A DNA stretch of 64,000 bases from Gautieria morchelliformis (taxonomy: Eukaryota; Basidiomycota; Agaricomycetes; Gomphales; Gomphaceae): positions 1 to 64,000 of the forward strand of contig WHVA01000304.1 of the NCBI GenBank assembly GCA_015179125.1, written 5' to 3'. The notes under the pieces were generated by a model that saw nothing but the letters and a program-made list of their open reading frames with translations, ran no database searches and had not been told where the DNA came from. The translations under genes were made by a program, and so were the position numbers. Of the stretch, positions 23,143 to 34,456 are shown in pieces (the first letter of the stretch is position 1; every line of letters begins with the position of its first letter).

Positions 23143-26079
23143 ATGTCTGAGCCCCCATGGACGGCCGCGTATGTGCGATCCCGCTTATCCCGTCTGGGAC
23201 ATGTTGCTGTTTCCTTTAGTATTCCAATTACCACTTGCATCACAGTCCTAGTCTACGCAGCCATCTTCATAACTTCCATTGTTCAATCTGAGGTCCTTCC
23301 CGAGCCTCCTGCCCCTTCCCATCAACTCGGTCTCAATTTAACAGCCGCGGTCCGCGATTTACAAGTCGTGAGTCATGCTATTCAAGTATCTACGGTCCTC
23401 ACTCGTAACAGATTGCTGCAACCCCACATCCATATAACTCTCACGCGAACGATGTGGTTCGCGCTCATATTTTCTCTCGCGTCACCGCCATTGCAAACCT
23501 CCATAACAACGTCCACATAGCGGACGATCTGCGAAGCAATGCAACATGGTATTCTGGGGCCGCCGTGTACTTCGAAGGGAATAACATCTTGGTTAAGATT
23601 GACGGAAAGCAACCAGAGCTTGAGGCCGTTCTTTTCTCTGCCCATTTCGACTCGGTATCCACCGCACCTGGTGCAACAGATGACGGCATGGGGGTCGCAA
23701 CGCTGCTCCAACTTGTGTCCTACTTCGCAGCTAACACCCCAAAGCGAACCGTCATATTCAATATCAACAACGCTGAAGAGGATGGGTTGCTCGGTGCTCA
23801 TGCGTGAATAATCTCTTTCTCGATTAATTCACTAAGATTACTGCAAGTTAACCGCCCCATCCAGTTTTCTGGAACATTCGTGGTCCTCCCTTCCCAAGCT
23901 ATTTCTCAACCTCGAAGGGGCAGGCTCGGGCGGGTAAGATTCATTATACCTGGCGTGTATGTCATTTGTGTGCTGCATCTGATGGTTTCCATTTCTGCTC
24001 TTCAGGCGACCCCTACTATTTCGCACGTCCTCCATCTCGGTCGCTCGAGCTTTTAAAAATGTTCCTCATCCCCATGGCTCTGTCTTAGCTTCAGACGCGT
24101 TTAAGGCTGGTTTGGTTCGATCCGGGACGGACTTCTCGGTCTACCAGCTAGATGGCATGAAAGGTCTTGATTTGGCATTCTACAAACGGAGAAGCCTATA
24201 TCACACAAAGAAAGATTCTATTCCAAGCCTCGGTGGTTCTAATCCCCTATGGATCATGATGGAGTCTGCCCTGACATCGGGTATTGCATTGACCGAAACC
24301 GCTGCCGTCGAAGTTACTGACGAGCCAGCTGTTTACTTTGATCGTATGTATTCAGTTGCTTACAGTAACGTGTTTTTACTGTTTTTTTTTTTTTTTCCTG
24401 TAACTTTCAGTATTCGGAGAGGCCCTGGTTGTCTTCCCTCTTCATACCCTCTTTGCGTTGAACCTTGAATTCCTCGTTGTGGGCGCACTGGTCGTCGCAT
24501 TTGGGGTTGTCGTCTTCCATTCACGAGGAAGAATTCACTGGTCTCCAAGGGGATGGTTCCGGTTTCCTCTGGCATTTGTGTTGGGGATTGCGTTTCCATG
24601 TGGTTTAGCCACATTAATCGTTTATCTGAACCCTTACGTGAGGTTTTAACACTTCCAATCAGCATTCTTACTAAACCCTGACCGCAGATATTATATTCTT
24701 CTGAGTATACTGTTTTTATTTCGCTCACTTGCCTGGCCTTCCTTGGCGTCTACATTCCTCTCTCAACTTTGTCGTATTGGCGACCGGTTTCTCAGCAGAA
24801 ATCGATTATCATCCTGGAAACATACATAATATGGTGGATTCTTCTCGTGTTCAACACCGTTCTGGTCAACAAGAAGAAGATTGGCGGTCTGTATATGATA
24901 ACATTCTACCACATAGCAACGTTTGGTGCCCTTGTTGTAACTCTTCTGGAGCATTTCAGAGTACCTCCCTCTGGAAATCAACAGTCGAGCAACCGACCAT
25001 TGGAGAGCCCTGAGGAAGTAGAGGGCCCTGACACTCACGAGGAACCAGCCGACGGCCACACTGAAACCACGCCTCTTATTCAGAGGCGAAGGGATACCAC
25101 AGACGCGACCAACGTTCAGGAGGGAAGCGGTCGACCCCTTTGGATACTGGAATACCTGTTGCTCGTCCCGTTTCCCGTCATATTGGTGATACAGACGGCC
25201 ACCATGTTATTAGCTTCCCTGCCTCAGACGCTCGCTGATGGTAGCTCATCTCTTTTTGGTACGCGGATCATCGTACTGGTGAGGAATTTACTGATCTTCC
25301 AATGATCAGTGCATTTGGCCCTGGCCATTCTCAGTTTCCTGCTTATCTTGCCTGTCGCGCCGTTTGTCCATAAACTACACCATTACGTGGCTGTGGGTCT
25401 CGTTCTCATCCTATTGGGTACTGGCATCTACAACCTGGTAGCATTCCCGTTCTCGACGACCTCCCCTCTTAAGGTCTTCTTCTATCAATCCATCGATCTA
25501 GAGACAGGAGCGAACGCAGTGAACCTCACTGGTCTTGCTGGTTATGTCGACAGGCATATTATTCCCAATTTGCCATCGGCACGCGGTCAAGCGATCGAAT
25601 GCAGTGACACCGCGCAACGGCCAGGTCTGCGAACTTGTCAGTGGGAGGGCCTTACCCCCGCCGTGGTGTCAAATAAAACGAACGATTGGCTATCATCCAG
25701 CACTACCCTAGCTGCGCCCGGAACCGCGCTCATAAAAGTCAAAGGAATAAATACACGATCATGCAAAATCTACTTCGATCATCCCGTCAGTATACGCGTC
25801 GAAAATTCCACAGGTGATGTGCAGAACGACTATCCTTTCCCCTCAGATGGCATTACAGAGCTTCGTTTGTGGAGCCGCACATGGAACAAGGAGTTTGATG
25901 TCTCCGCTACCTGGAAAGGTCAGGAAACACTGACAGGACGCGTGTCGTGTGGTTGGGCGGAGACTTCAGAAAGCCGCATACCCGCATTTACAGAAGTCGT
26001 CGGATTTTTACCTGCCTGGGCACTTGTCACGAAGGGAAATGACGCTCTTGTGGAGGGTATGCGAAGTTTCTCGGTATGA
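23143..26079 (+). CDS. PFF1: Vacuolar membrane protease (M28 family, Pff1-like)
   Basis: Membrane-bound zinc metallopeptidase of family M28 located in the vacuole membrane of fungi. The start ATG at 23143 (MSEPPWTAAYVRSRL) leads to a first membrane helix (about 23200-23280). The peptidase domain shows SAHFDSVSTAPGATDDGMG (about 23640), supplying the zinc His and Asp, and FNINNAEEDGLLGAHA (about 23757) with the catalytic Glu pair. An apparent frame change at 23806-23845 is an intron; the next exon continues as SSFLEHSWSSLPKLFLN. After about 24430 come several hydrophobic segments typical of the multi-helix C-terminal half, and then a lumenal domain ending at 26079. Introns include one with a 16-T tract (about 24381). 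The product matches the family length roughly. Confidence 0.9.
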
Positions 26080-26343
26080 GCTGGTTTGTGTAGCCTGTAT
26101 ACTAGTAGCAATCGCGTATTTCAATAAATAAACTGATGAATGGATCTCGTCACGCGTGACATGACGCGTTACACGCTCTCTTCTGCCTGATCTTAACTCC
26201 TACCCATATTTTCTTTCCGAAACGCATCCTCGAGAAATTCCCCGACCTTTCCCTGTACCTCTTCGTTGCTTTCGATTTTATAGCTCTGTTCCAGGCTTCT
26301 TGTTGACTAGCAATTCCTTGGGCTACGCTACTAGTATTGCAAC

Positions 26344-29085
26344 ATGGATTGGATGGACCAGAAGAGATACGCCGACATTGGGACCCAGACTTCACCTTTC
26401 AAGTCACCTCTCATGGCAATTTCCCCCACCGTTACAAGTACCCTAGCTGCAGTTAGACCCAGACTACCAAATCTTGCTCATTCTGACTGTCCCCCCTGCG
26501 AAGCACCGCCAGGAAGAAAGGAATATGTTTCCACGAACAAATATAGATACTCTTCTGATACAAGCACTTATGATCACACCCTGCCTCTTTTGCCTTCCTT
26601 CCCTTCGTCGTTCGGACTTCAACGCCATACTACCAGCTCACGACTTAACCCCACAGGCAATCGAAGCGTTTCATTACCCGAAACACTCTACGACGAAGAT
26701 CTGCATCTCGTACTATCACAGCTTATAGAGAACAACGCCCCCGAAGTCAGGGAACACCCAAGGGTGGTGTCTATGCCCGAATCCGTCCAATTACATGCGC
26801 AGCGTTCCGCTTCTGCGAGCACTTACGGCTATCGCAGTGTGCCTTCTATTGATGAAATAGCATGTAATGGAAAAAGACTCACTGGTGGTGAAGACTTGCG
26901 CTCCAACTCATCCACCCCGTCTACTCCCGGCACGGTTGTCATGCACTCGCTTTCCTCGGAGCAATACACTACACCTTCTCCCCCACCTTCTTCTTGTGAC
27001 TCTGTTGAATTCACCCTTGAAGATCCGGCTCGCATGCCTGACTCTTTCCTTCGCGGGTCCAACACCCCGCCTACCTTCGTTTCTGCGGTGGCTGACAAGG
27101 CGGTTGGAGTGTTAGAAGACGACGGTAGTTCACTAATGTTGTTCGTTGAAAGTATCTAAAGTTATTTCTGTAACAGGGTGGTTAACGTGGGCAAACTCGC
27201 CCCCACGCCCTATCCCCGCGCTTCATGGACCTTCTTCTCTGCCTTATGCCCGATGTCCATCGTATGTTCTCCGCCTTCTTATATTTTGTCCTAAATAAAA
27301 GGTCATCCTAGCGGTGCGGAGGGTACAATCATAGGAGAGCCCTCCTCGCTACCGCGCATGATATGGGGTCTTGATCCTAATGATGCAGTCACTTCCCATG
27401 TTCCTCAGCCACAGCCATCACGAGTTGTATCGATCAAAACCCCTGCTGGCAACTTCAAGTCACGTCCCGGTAATCACCAAGGGCCTCCTTCCTCTGTCTC
27501 CACATCAGCGATATTCAGCTCTCCGCATGTCGGTCCGAGATTTGGGAATCCAGATATGAATTGTAACTCGTCTGGGCAACCCCAAATTGGGGGAGATTTC
27601 TCAATATCTATGCCAACAGCTCTCGAAGCTCGTCGAGAAGAAGATCCTCGTAGCACCCTCCGCAGAACGACTAGAGGTGATCCTGATCTCGGCTTAGATT
27701 TGACTGTTCTTGAAGAACCACTTCGACTGGAGCCTCGATTTGAGCGTAGTTTACATGACGACAGTATTATCGATTACCCTCATCCACATAGAGTAGGCGC
27801 ATCGAACGCCATGGATAGAGGCTTCCGGTTACTATCAGATGAGAAGGATCCACAACATCAGCGTCCACCAGGAAATCGAAAACAAGAGGAAATATACAGA
27901 CATCACTCTTATGCGTCAGGATCACGGAAGGGGCATCCGTCAAATTTGATCGAACTGCTTTCTAGCCCAGTCAATCTGCTCGACCGTGCATCAAACAAGT
28001 ATTCTCGCGTTGCAGCTGGTACTCCTCGGCTATCAGCACAGGGGTTTCCTCCGAGTTTCCTTCCCACACCTCCCAACTCGAGTTCTCCCCAATGGACTTC
28101 AGTCTTTTCCCCAGTTCGGAACAACGGTTTGTCAACTGCGGGCTTTTCTCACGTTAGCAGCAATATTTCTGCTGGCATTGTAATGCGACAAAGGACCAAC
28201 ACGACGAACGACGAGCTCTCAGATGAGTTGCGCCGATTCGTATTTGAGAACATGCCCCCCGTCAGCTCTGCTAACGCTCAGATCGATGCTTTCCAAGCTT
28301 CCCGAATGTCTCCTACGTCAGCCGCCAATGTCTTTCTGGCAGCACATAATGCTCTCCGTTCTTCGAAAAATCCGACTCACCCTCCTGGGCTGCCTACTCC
28401 ACAGCATATTCTTCTTTCCAAGGCGCTTGAACCTTCCGACCCCTTCTCGGAGTCAGCGGACGGATCCTCTTCACCAAAGTCTGCTCCCCCTTCAGGCTCA
28501 TCGGGCCCTTACACACGAAGTACACTCTCCAACCCTCGTTCGATTCCCCTCTCTCGTCTACGTCAAAAACGTGGTGCCATTAAGCTTCCGACTGTGCCAG
28601 AGGAAGATTCTGCCGAGCCTCAATTACACGACATGAAGCTGGCGCCACCGGCACCAACCCCTCGGTTGCTCCTGCGTACACCGAGTCCCCTAGATGGCCG
28701 ACTACATGCACAAAGTATGGAAGAAAAGGCCACATTCGGGGAAGACATTAAGCAAGGACAAGCCCGTGTGAAGTTGCCCCATAGTGCCAAGGGGAGTGGG
28801 AGTGCACAACGTACAAATTTGGATTCGAGTCAAAACGCACCCCCGCAAAGTTCGCCGAAACAGAGGAGGCTACAGAGGAGGAAAAGGCCCACGAAACTGG
28901 TAGACGCTGGAAAGCCGGGGTTCCCTCTCGCCTCGGAAGGTACTGTTTCGTTTGGCTCTTCCACTTCGCATGCGACCCAAGATGTTCGAGCGGGAGAGGA
29001 TCAATTGGATCAATTGGTGGGAAAAGATGCTTTGGACAAACAGGAGCCTACAGCAAGGGAGAGGGAACAAGGCATGTTGGCTTGA
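26344..29085 (+). CDS. Large disordered Ser/Pro-rich protein, function unknown
   Basis: I do not recognise a domain. The start at 26344 (MDWMDQKRYADIGTQTSP) opens a long Ser/Thr/Pro-rich reading frame. Two introns are placed: 27150-27174 region (donor GTATCTAAAG, acceptor TGTAACAG) and about 27260-27311. The small middle exon reads WLTWANSPPRPIPALHGPSS, is unusually ordered and rich in Trp/Pro, and may be a conserved core. The frame then continues as GAEGTIIGEPSSLPRMIWG and runs open to 29085 with many SP and TP sites, suitable for phosphorylation. The C-terminal part has basic patches (KQRRLQRRKRPTKL). Probably a regulatory or scaffold protein; this is inference from composition. Confidence 0.75.
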
Positions 29086-29228
29086 GCTTATGGTAATTTC
29101 AATTCTCGCTGGTCAATGAAGGTTTAGCGACTTTCTCTAGCGTCAAAATAATCAAACGCTTATGGCTTAAGTTCTAGTCAATGATGTAATACATAGCCGC
29201 GTCAAAAGTGTGATGCATCGATCGATCT

Positions 29229-31320
29229 TCATGGTTTGACGAAAAGATCTGTGAACTTGTCAACGGCCATCTTGAACAAAGACGGCGAGTCCGAAACGGT
29301 ATCCATGATCCTGAAGTAATTAATTAGATTGGTGAAAGTAGAAATACGTATTAAGCTTACTTATTTTGGTGAGCTTCGTCGAAATGGTGCGAGATGTGCC
29401 TAATATCCAATGAGATAAGCCACAAACCACAGGAGTAAAAAACCGATACCTCTTGAACTTGTTTATTAACAGGGGCGTCCCTTCAGCACGCTGGTCGAGA
29501 AAGTGATAAGTTGCGATGTCTATTTCAGACCAGGTATAGTACTTGCCCTTCTCTTGTGGCCGACAGGGTACTCGACCTGAACTTCATCAAGAACGGTTCC
29601 ATCATTGAGTTCGACGAGCAGAGCGTTCCCAATAGACCTCTTCTCGGGGTCATGATAATCAACACTGAACGTCTGTTCCTGAACGCAGTGCATCTTCGCC
29701 CGCAGGGCATCGATACGAGGATCGGCAGCCGCGGCATCCATGCTGGTGGAAAGTCAATTACCACAAGTACTGTAAGCACGCCGGTTGGCACTCTTACTAG
29801 GACTCGCTGGTCAAACGCCCGTAAATCAGCGGATAGGCCACCATATAGTTTATGTCGTGACTGTGGGCGGTAGGTACTCAGTGAAACGTCGCACGAGGAT
29901 AGAACAAGCTTACTCCCTGTCGGCGAAGTTGTGGAGGGGGCCTTTCTTGTTGATAATTCTGTAAGTGAAGTCAATACGACGGGAATGGCATACTGGCAAT
30001 GGTCGAACCTAATGGCTGCTTCTTGAGTGCGAATTCTTACGCTCTTGATGTCACTTGCGGTCTTTCCGAGCTGCTTCAGCTTATCATGCACGGTGTGGGC
30101 TGCTTCCACAGCGGTCTGAGCATGGAACTCCGCAGGATACGAAATCTTGAACAGGACATTCTCCATCACATATGAGCCAAATGGTCGTTGAAACTCGAAC
30201 TCCCTTCCCTAAATCACAAACAAATATTCCAGGCCGAACTATATTGAGAACTACTATGGAAACAACACACCTTGAAGAGGACATCGTAAAATCCCCAAGT
30301 CTTCGCTGTCAATACCGAAGGGAGTCCCATCTGCCCTTTCTTTACCAGAAGAGCAAGGTTGACAGCTCGCGAGCAGGCATCACCGGCCGCCCATGACTTA
30401 CGCGATCCGGTGTTGGGAGCATGACGGTAGGTGCGCAATGACTGACCATCGACCCATGCTTGAGAAACAGCGTCAATAGTCTGGTCACGTGATAGACCAC
30501 TGCCCGCAAATTGAGTGGGCCCGGTACGGTCATGGGGAGAAATCAGCTCACAGCATCTTGCTTACAACTGCAGTGCTGGCAACCTTTACGAGCACGACGT
30601 GATCAAGGCCAACTCGGTTGAAAGAATTGAGGAGTGCAAGGCCTCCCTGTATTTCGTGCGCTTTGATCATGCCCTCAAGGATGTCTTTGACCGTAAAAAC
30701 TTGTCCTTGGCGAGTCAAATGGTCTGCGACCGCAAGGATGGCTCCCAAGTTATCGGAGGGATGGCCCCCTATGAGTAAACCGTTAAATCGGGATTGCAAG
30801 AGGTAGCCTGTACGCAGGAACATACATTCAGCAGCCAAAAAGCAGTCATTGAAATCAAGCCATCGAATAACAGTCCCGATATTGAATGCACCACGTATGG
30901 GATCCAGTTGATAGTTTGTCCCGGGAACTCGCGTTCCTGGCTTGCAAGTCAGGAAGGACGACGCCACACATGACGACAACAAATACCATTTGGGACTATT
31001 GTGCCCTCAACAACCGGGCCCAATAGGCTGGCACATTCTGGAAAGCGTAAGCCCTCGAGACCGCACCCAATCGTATCTATCAAGCACAGCCTTGCAGTTT
31101 CATACGCGAGGTCGGAGGTGATCTCGTAATTGTGAACATAGTCCGCTATGTCTTGGAGAACCTTATCGGGTTCTGGCCGGACAGAGCTCTCTCCGTGATG
31201 AGCCGACATTGCACGAGAGGGTAGGAGTATCGGCGAAGATAAACGGGGAAGTGCGACTCGCGTAAATGGTCTTGAAGTGGACAACAAGCGGGAGGGGTGG
31301 AGTGAGACAAGCTTTAGCAT
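29229..31320 (-). CDS. PDH1: 2-methylcitrate dehydratase (MmgE/PrpD family), mitochondrial
   Basis: Dehydrates 2-methylcitrate in the mitochondrial methylcitrate cycle, which clears propionyl-CoA. The ATG at 31320 starts a strong mitochondrial presequence ([19 protein letters not shown], Arg/Ser-rich, no acidic residues). MmgE/PrpD landmarks follow: [19 protein letters not shown] (about 31080), [19 protein letters not shown] (about 30890), [16 protein letters not shown] (about 30765), [18 protein letters not shown] (about 30395) and [18 protein letters not shown] (about 30150). The C-terminus [10 protein letters not shown] ends at 29229. Several short introns. Reading upstream to 31353 would use a GTG, so I take the ATG. 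Divergent from the Clr2-like gene; the gap is only about 290 bp. Confidence 0.9.
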
Positions 31321-31607
31321 CTCCTGTCTGGAACACAAACCTGTTGTGTTCACGAAGACCCTTTACATCAGTCACGTGTTTTTAGACTGCGTCTACGGGT
31401 CACGTGATCTGTAACGCTTGGTCAGCTCCGCGTCGGAGTTTGGATAGGAAGAACTTCGATTCTGACACATACACGTTTTGCTCAACCTCATTTCTCAAAT
31501 GAGAGCGCTCCGTTACCGACACCACTAGCTTCTTATAAAATCAGCTCCGCTCACCTCAGAGCTATCAACGAATATAACACCACTCAAGTAAACTTCTACT
31601 CGAGCCA
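31321..31607. promoter_or_regulatory. Short bidirectional promoter between PDH1 and the Clr2-like gene
   Basis: 287 bp between divergent start codons. A TATAAAA box lies at 31534-31540, 68 bp upstream of the plus-strand ATG. On the PDH1 side no TATA is obvious. Two TCACGTG-type E-box sequences (CACGTG at about 31374 and 31402) lie near the PDH1 start. Confidence 0.6.
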
Positions 31608-32408
31608 ATGCCACTCATGCCTGCACCTTACTACTCTGTTAATGATAATGTGATCAGTACGCGTCTTTCTTCAATGACTTTCGCAGGGACCCTGCTGATC
31701 CGACTTAGCTTTGTTTTGTAGCGACGGTGATGGTGCCTTCCGACCGACGCCTTCTGAATTGAATCCTGCCCGACGTGAAGATGGTACCATCAACTATTTC
31801 CGCGAGTGCAAAGGAGATGACGAAACACTTAAGCTGTGGAAGGTGAGCGTGTTCGATGCATTGCAACCTTTTCTCATCCACTTGCAGTGCAAAATCGGTA
31901 CCTTTTTGGCAGAATCAGTCCTTCATCTTCCTAGTTAGCCATGTCATGCTACATTTTAATGCCACACCTAATGAAGTGTATCCGCAGGGGGACGGAAGTA
32001 CTATCTGTCGTCGTTGCCCAGGGGTTATGGTTTATTTGTCCATGTGAAAGGTGACAAGGATGACCCAAGGCATGACAGTTATCTACGGTACGCTGTCTTT
32101 GGACAGGCATACGTCGAGTTCTAACAAGTTCCTCCCCCAGAGGCTCTTCTACGGTCACTGCCTTTCGTTCTCCCGCCGAATTCATTTTCCATGCCAAGTG
32201 GATTCTTCTTGGCTGCCCCAAACCCATCCATAAAAAGCCACAAGCTTCCTCTCCACTTGAGGAAGAGCTATTCGGGGACCCTCTTCCTGAAGAATACACC
32301 GACCGTTGCGCGTGCAAGTACTGTGCCAAGATCAGCCAGAGCTACATTAGTACGAATTTCTCAAACTATCACTCGAAGAAGTCCAAAACCGAAAACAAGA
32401 GCCGATAA
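31608..32408 (+). CDS. Clr2 N-terminal-domain-like protein (putative silencing factor)
   Basis: A short protein (about 220 residues) with features of the cryptic loci regulator 2 N-terminal domain, known from the SHREC silencing complex of fission yeast. Exons read SDGDGAFRPTPSELNPARR (about 31722), YYLSSLPRGYGLFVHVKG (about 32000), then after an intron AFRSPAEFIFHAKWILLG (about 32165) and the cysteine motif CACKYCAK (about 32320). Family proteins usually carry a further C-terminal part, absent here; the frame ends after a Lys/Ser-rich tail at 32408. The first exon is the least certain: ATG at 31608, donor at about 31657, acceptor about 31708. It could be a stand-alone domain gene or a truncated relative. 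Confidence 0.65.
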
Positions 32409-34456
32409 TTAGTGCGAGGTTTGAGGGCTACAGGGCTAAGCACGCTCATTCTTAGGAGACCTGCTATCGAAGTTAATGACACTGCCAATAGCCATTCTGC
32501 TGTGTAGCCTGGGGACCCTTTGATGCTCCTCTTTTTTTCTTGAGTTCACTCTAGTGGCAGAAGGCTATGTGTATGTAGATACCAGACCTCCAGCAAATTC
32601 CAACGTAGCTGCTGAACATTGTAAACAATGAGATTGTTGTTATACTCAGGCTGGATACCATCAAGTGGCCTCTGAGCTTAGTATGGTCTGTAATACTGCA
32701 CAGGAAATGTAGGTAAGTGTTACTCTAAGTACAGCAATTTTTACTTCTGACATGTTACTATATGATTTACAAGTTAAATGATGTCATATTTGTTTGCAAT
32801 ATGGTGATACACTCTATGTATGTGTGTCCATTTTGAACTTCCAGAAGTCATGGATAAGCTTACGTAAGAAGCTGAGTCAGAAGGTGAACACTAGAAGCGC
32901 CCAACTGTCCGCGGACATACCGCGGAGTTGGAACTTGCGTCTGAGGTCTGTCTGGAGCAACGCGATGGTCTGTGGAATTAAAGTACATAAATCAAGGTCA
33001 ATTAATTTGTGTGTTGTGCGCCGTATCTTCGCCCTCTACCCAGTACATCCAACGCGGCGTCTGACTCTTGCTGAGCTGGCCGCCGGATGCCATTGAACTT
33101 GAAGGTCGGTAGCACAAAGACAACACACCAAATAAGGCGAGGAAAACAGACGGGAGCTCCTTAATATTATTTAAGAAAGTATTTATTTGACCATGTTTAA
33201 AGGTCACAGGCATAGGTGCCAGTTCGCACGACTTGCTAGCAGAATTGCAACCCCGACCAATCTGGCTGCATACTTCTGATACGCGCAAGGGCTTGCTCCC
33301 GACTGCCATGTCACTACCAGCATGCATCCCCTCCTCTACCTCCGATCACCGGTGACATTGAACCAGACATCCGCGAAAGTCGTGGCCTCTCCGTTGATGC
33401 CCCGTGGCCCACTGCGAATTGTGCCTGCTGCTAGTAGCGGACAATTGGCGAGAGGGTTTAGTCAAGCATCAGCACGCATTTGAAACGACGAAATCGATGT
33501 CGCGATCACACGCGAGGATTATCGTAACGAACGCAGACGTGGGGCATTAGGATCTATTGCTGATTTCCAAGCCTCGCCAGGGACCGTCTGGTGACCGGTC
33601 AGAGGCTCGGACAAACACGTCAATATTTGGACGAGTCACCGTTGACCCTTTGCAAAAGGGGCTTCGTGGCGCTGCCATCACGGTAAAACAAAAAGACAGT
33701 AGCGCGCAAACTGCGGAAACGGCTGAATGTAGGACGAGATCCGCAACGCTTGCGACGGCCTCTGCGTACTGCTCCCACTCCATCGCGGCCCCATTAGTCC
33801 GACTTGACCAGCAAACTGCAGCGCCAGGACGAGGCGCTGCTAGATCAATGCCGAGGGGCTGTGGCCCCGTCGTTCGGCAACTTGCGCGCGACTCAGATTA
33901 TTTGCCACTGTTTGCACTCTGACCAGGTGACTCCTTCCCAACTTGTCTTGTTTTTCCACAGCCAACGAGTATAAGTCAACACTCAAGCTTGCTTGTCTTC
34001 AATCTTTGCTCAGTCTCCAACCACTAATTTCCAAGTCCAGGCAACCGGACTCGGAAAATCCACAGGGCGCACTTTCGTCGTCCTGTAATCTTCACTCTGC
34101 CACAATGTGCTTCCAAACAATAGCCCAGCCGATTCTCCTCGCCCAGTCCCCCAGCTCTTCTTCTCTCCCTATGCTTTTTTCAAACTTGTCCACCATCAAC
34201 AACTGTATCCATGAAGCCGCCGGCACGCTTATTTTCTACTAGACATATATCCATCGCTCCTCATTTTCATTCTTCCTGCCACACCTCGCCAGTTGCCCGA
34301 AAGTCCTCGAAACTTCCCCACCACTCAGCCTCTCAAAAAGCCTCTCAATACCCTCTATTTTTTGCTCTCAGAGCAGCTCTCTTCCTTTGCTTTGGATCGT
34401 CTCTCGGACTCGTACCGCTTCTCTCCACACGCCACTCCATCCTCTTTCCTCCTCCA
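32409..34456. other. Intergenic region, about 2 kb
   Basis: No gene is supported. Open frames at 33557-33922 and 33943-34242 have no recognisable motif. The stretch 34100-34450 is strongly C/T-rich on the plus strand, as expected for a promoter and 5' leader of the cyclin gene. Confidence 0.45.

Noticed and set aside
23806-23930. Apparent frameshift in the Pff1-like gene
   Set aside because: Placing an intron restores a family-like sequence (SSFLEHSWSSLPKLFLN), so the gene is probably intact.
33557-33922. Open frame of 121 codons on the plus strand
   Set aside because: No recognisable domain, ordinary composition, an overlapping open frame on the other strand and no plausible splicing partners.
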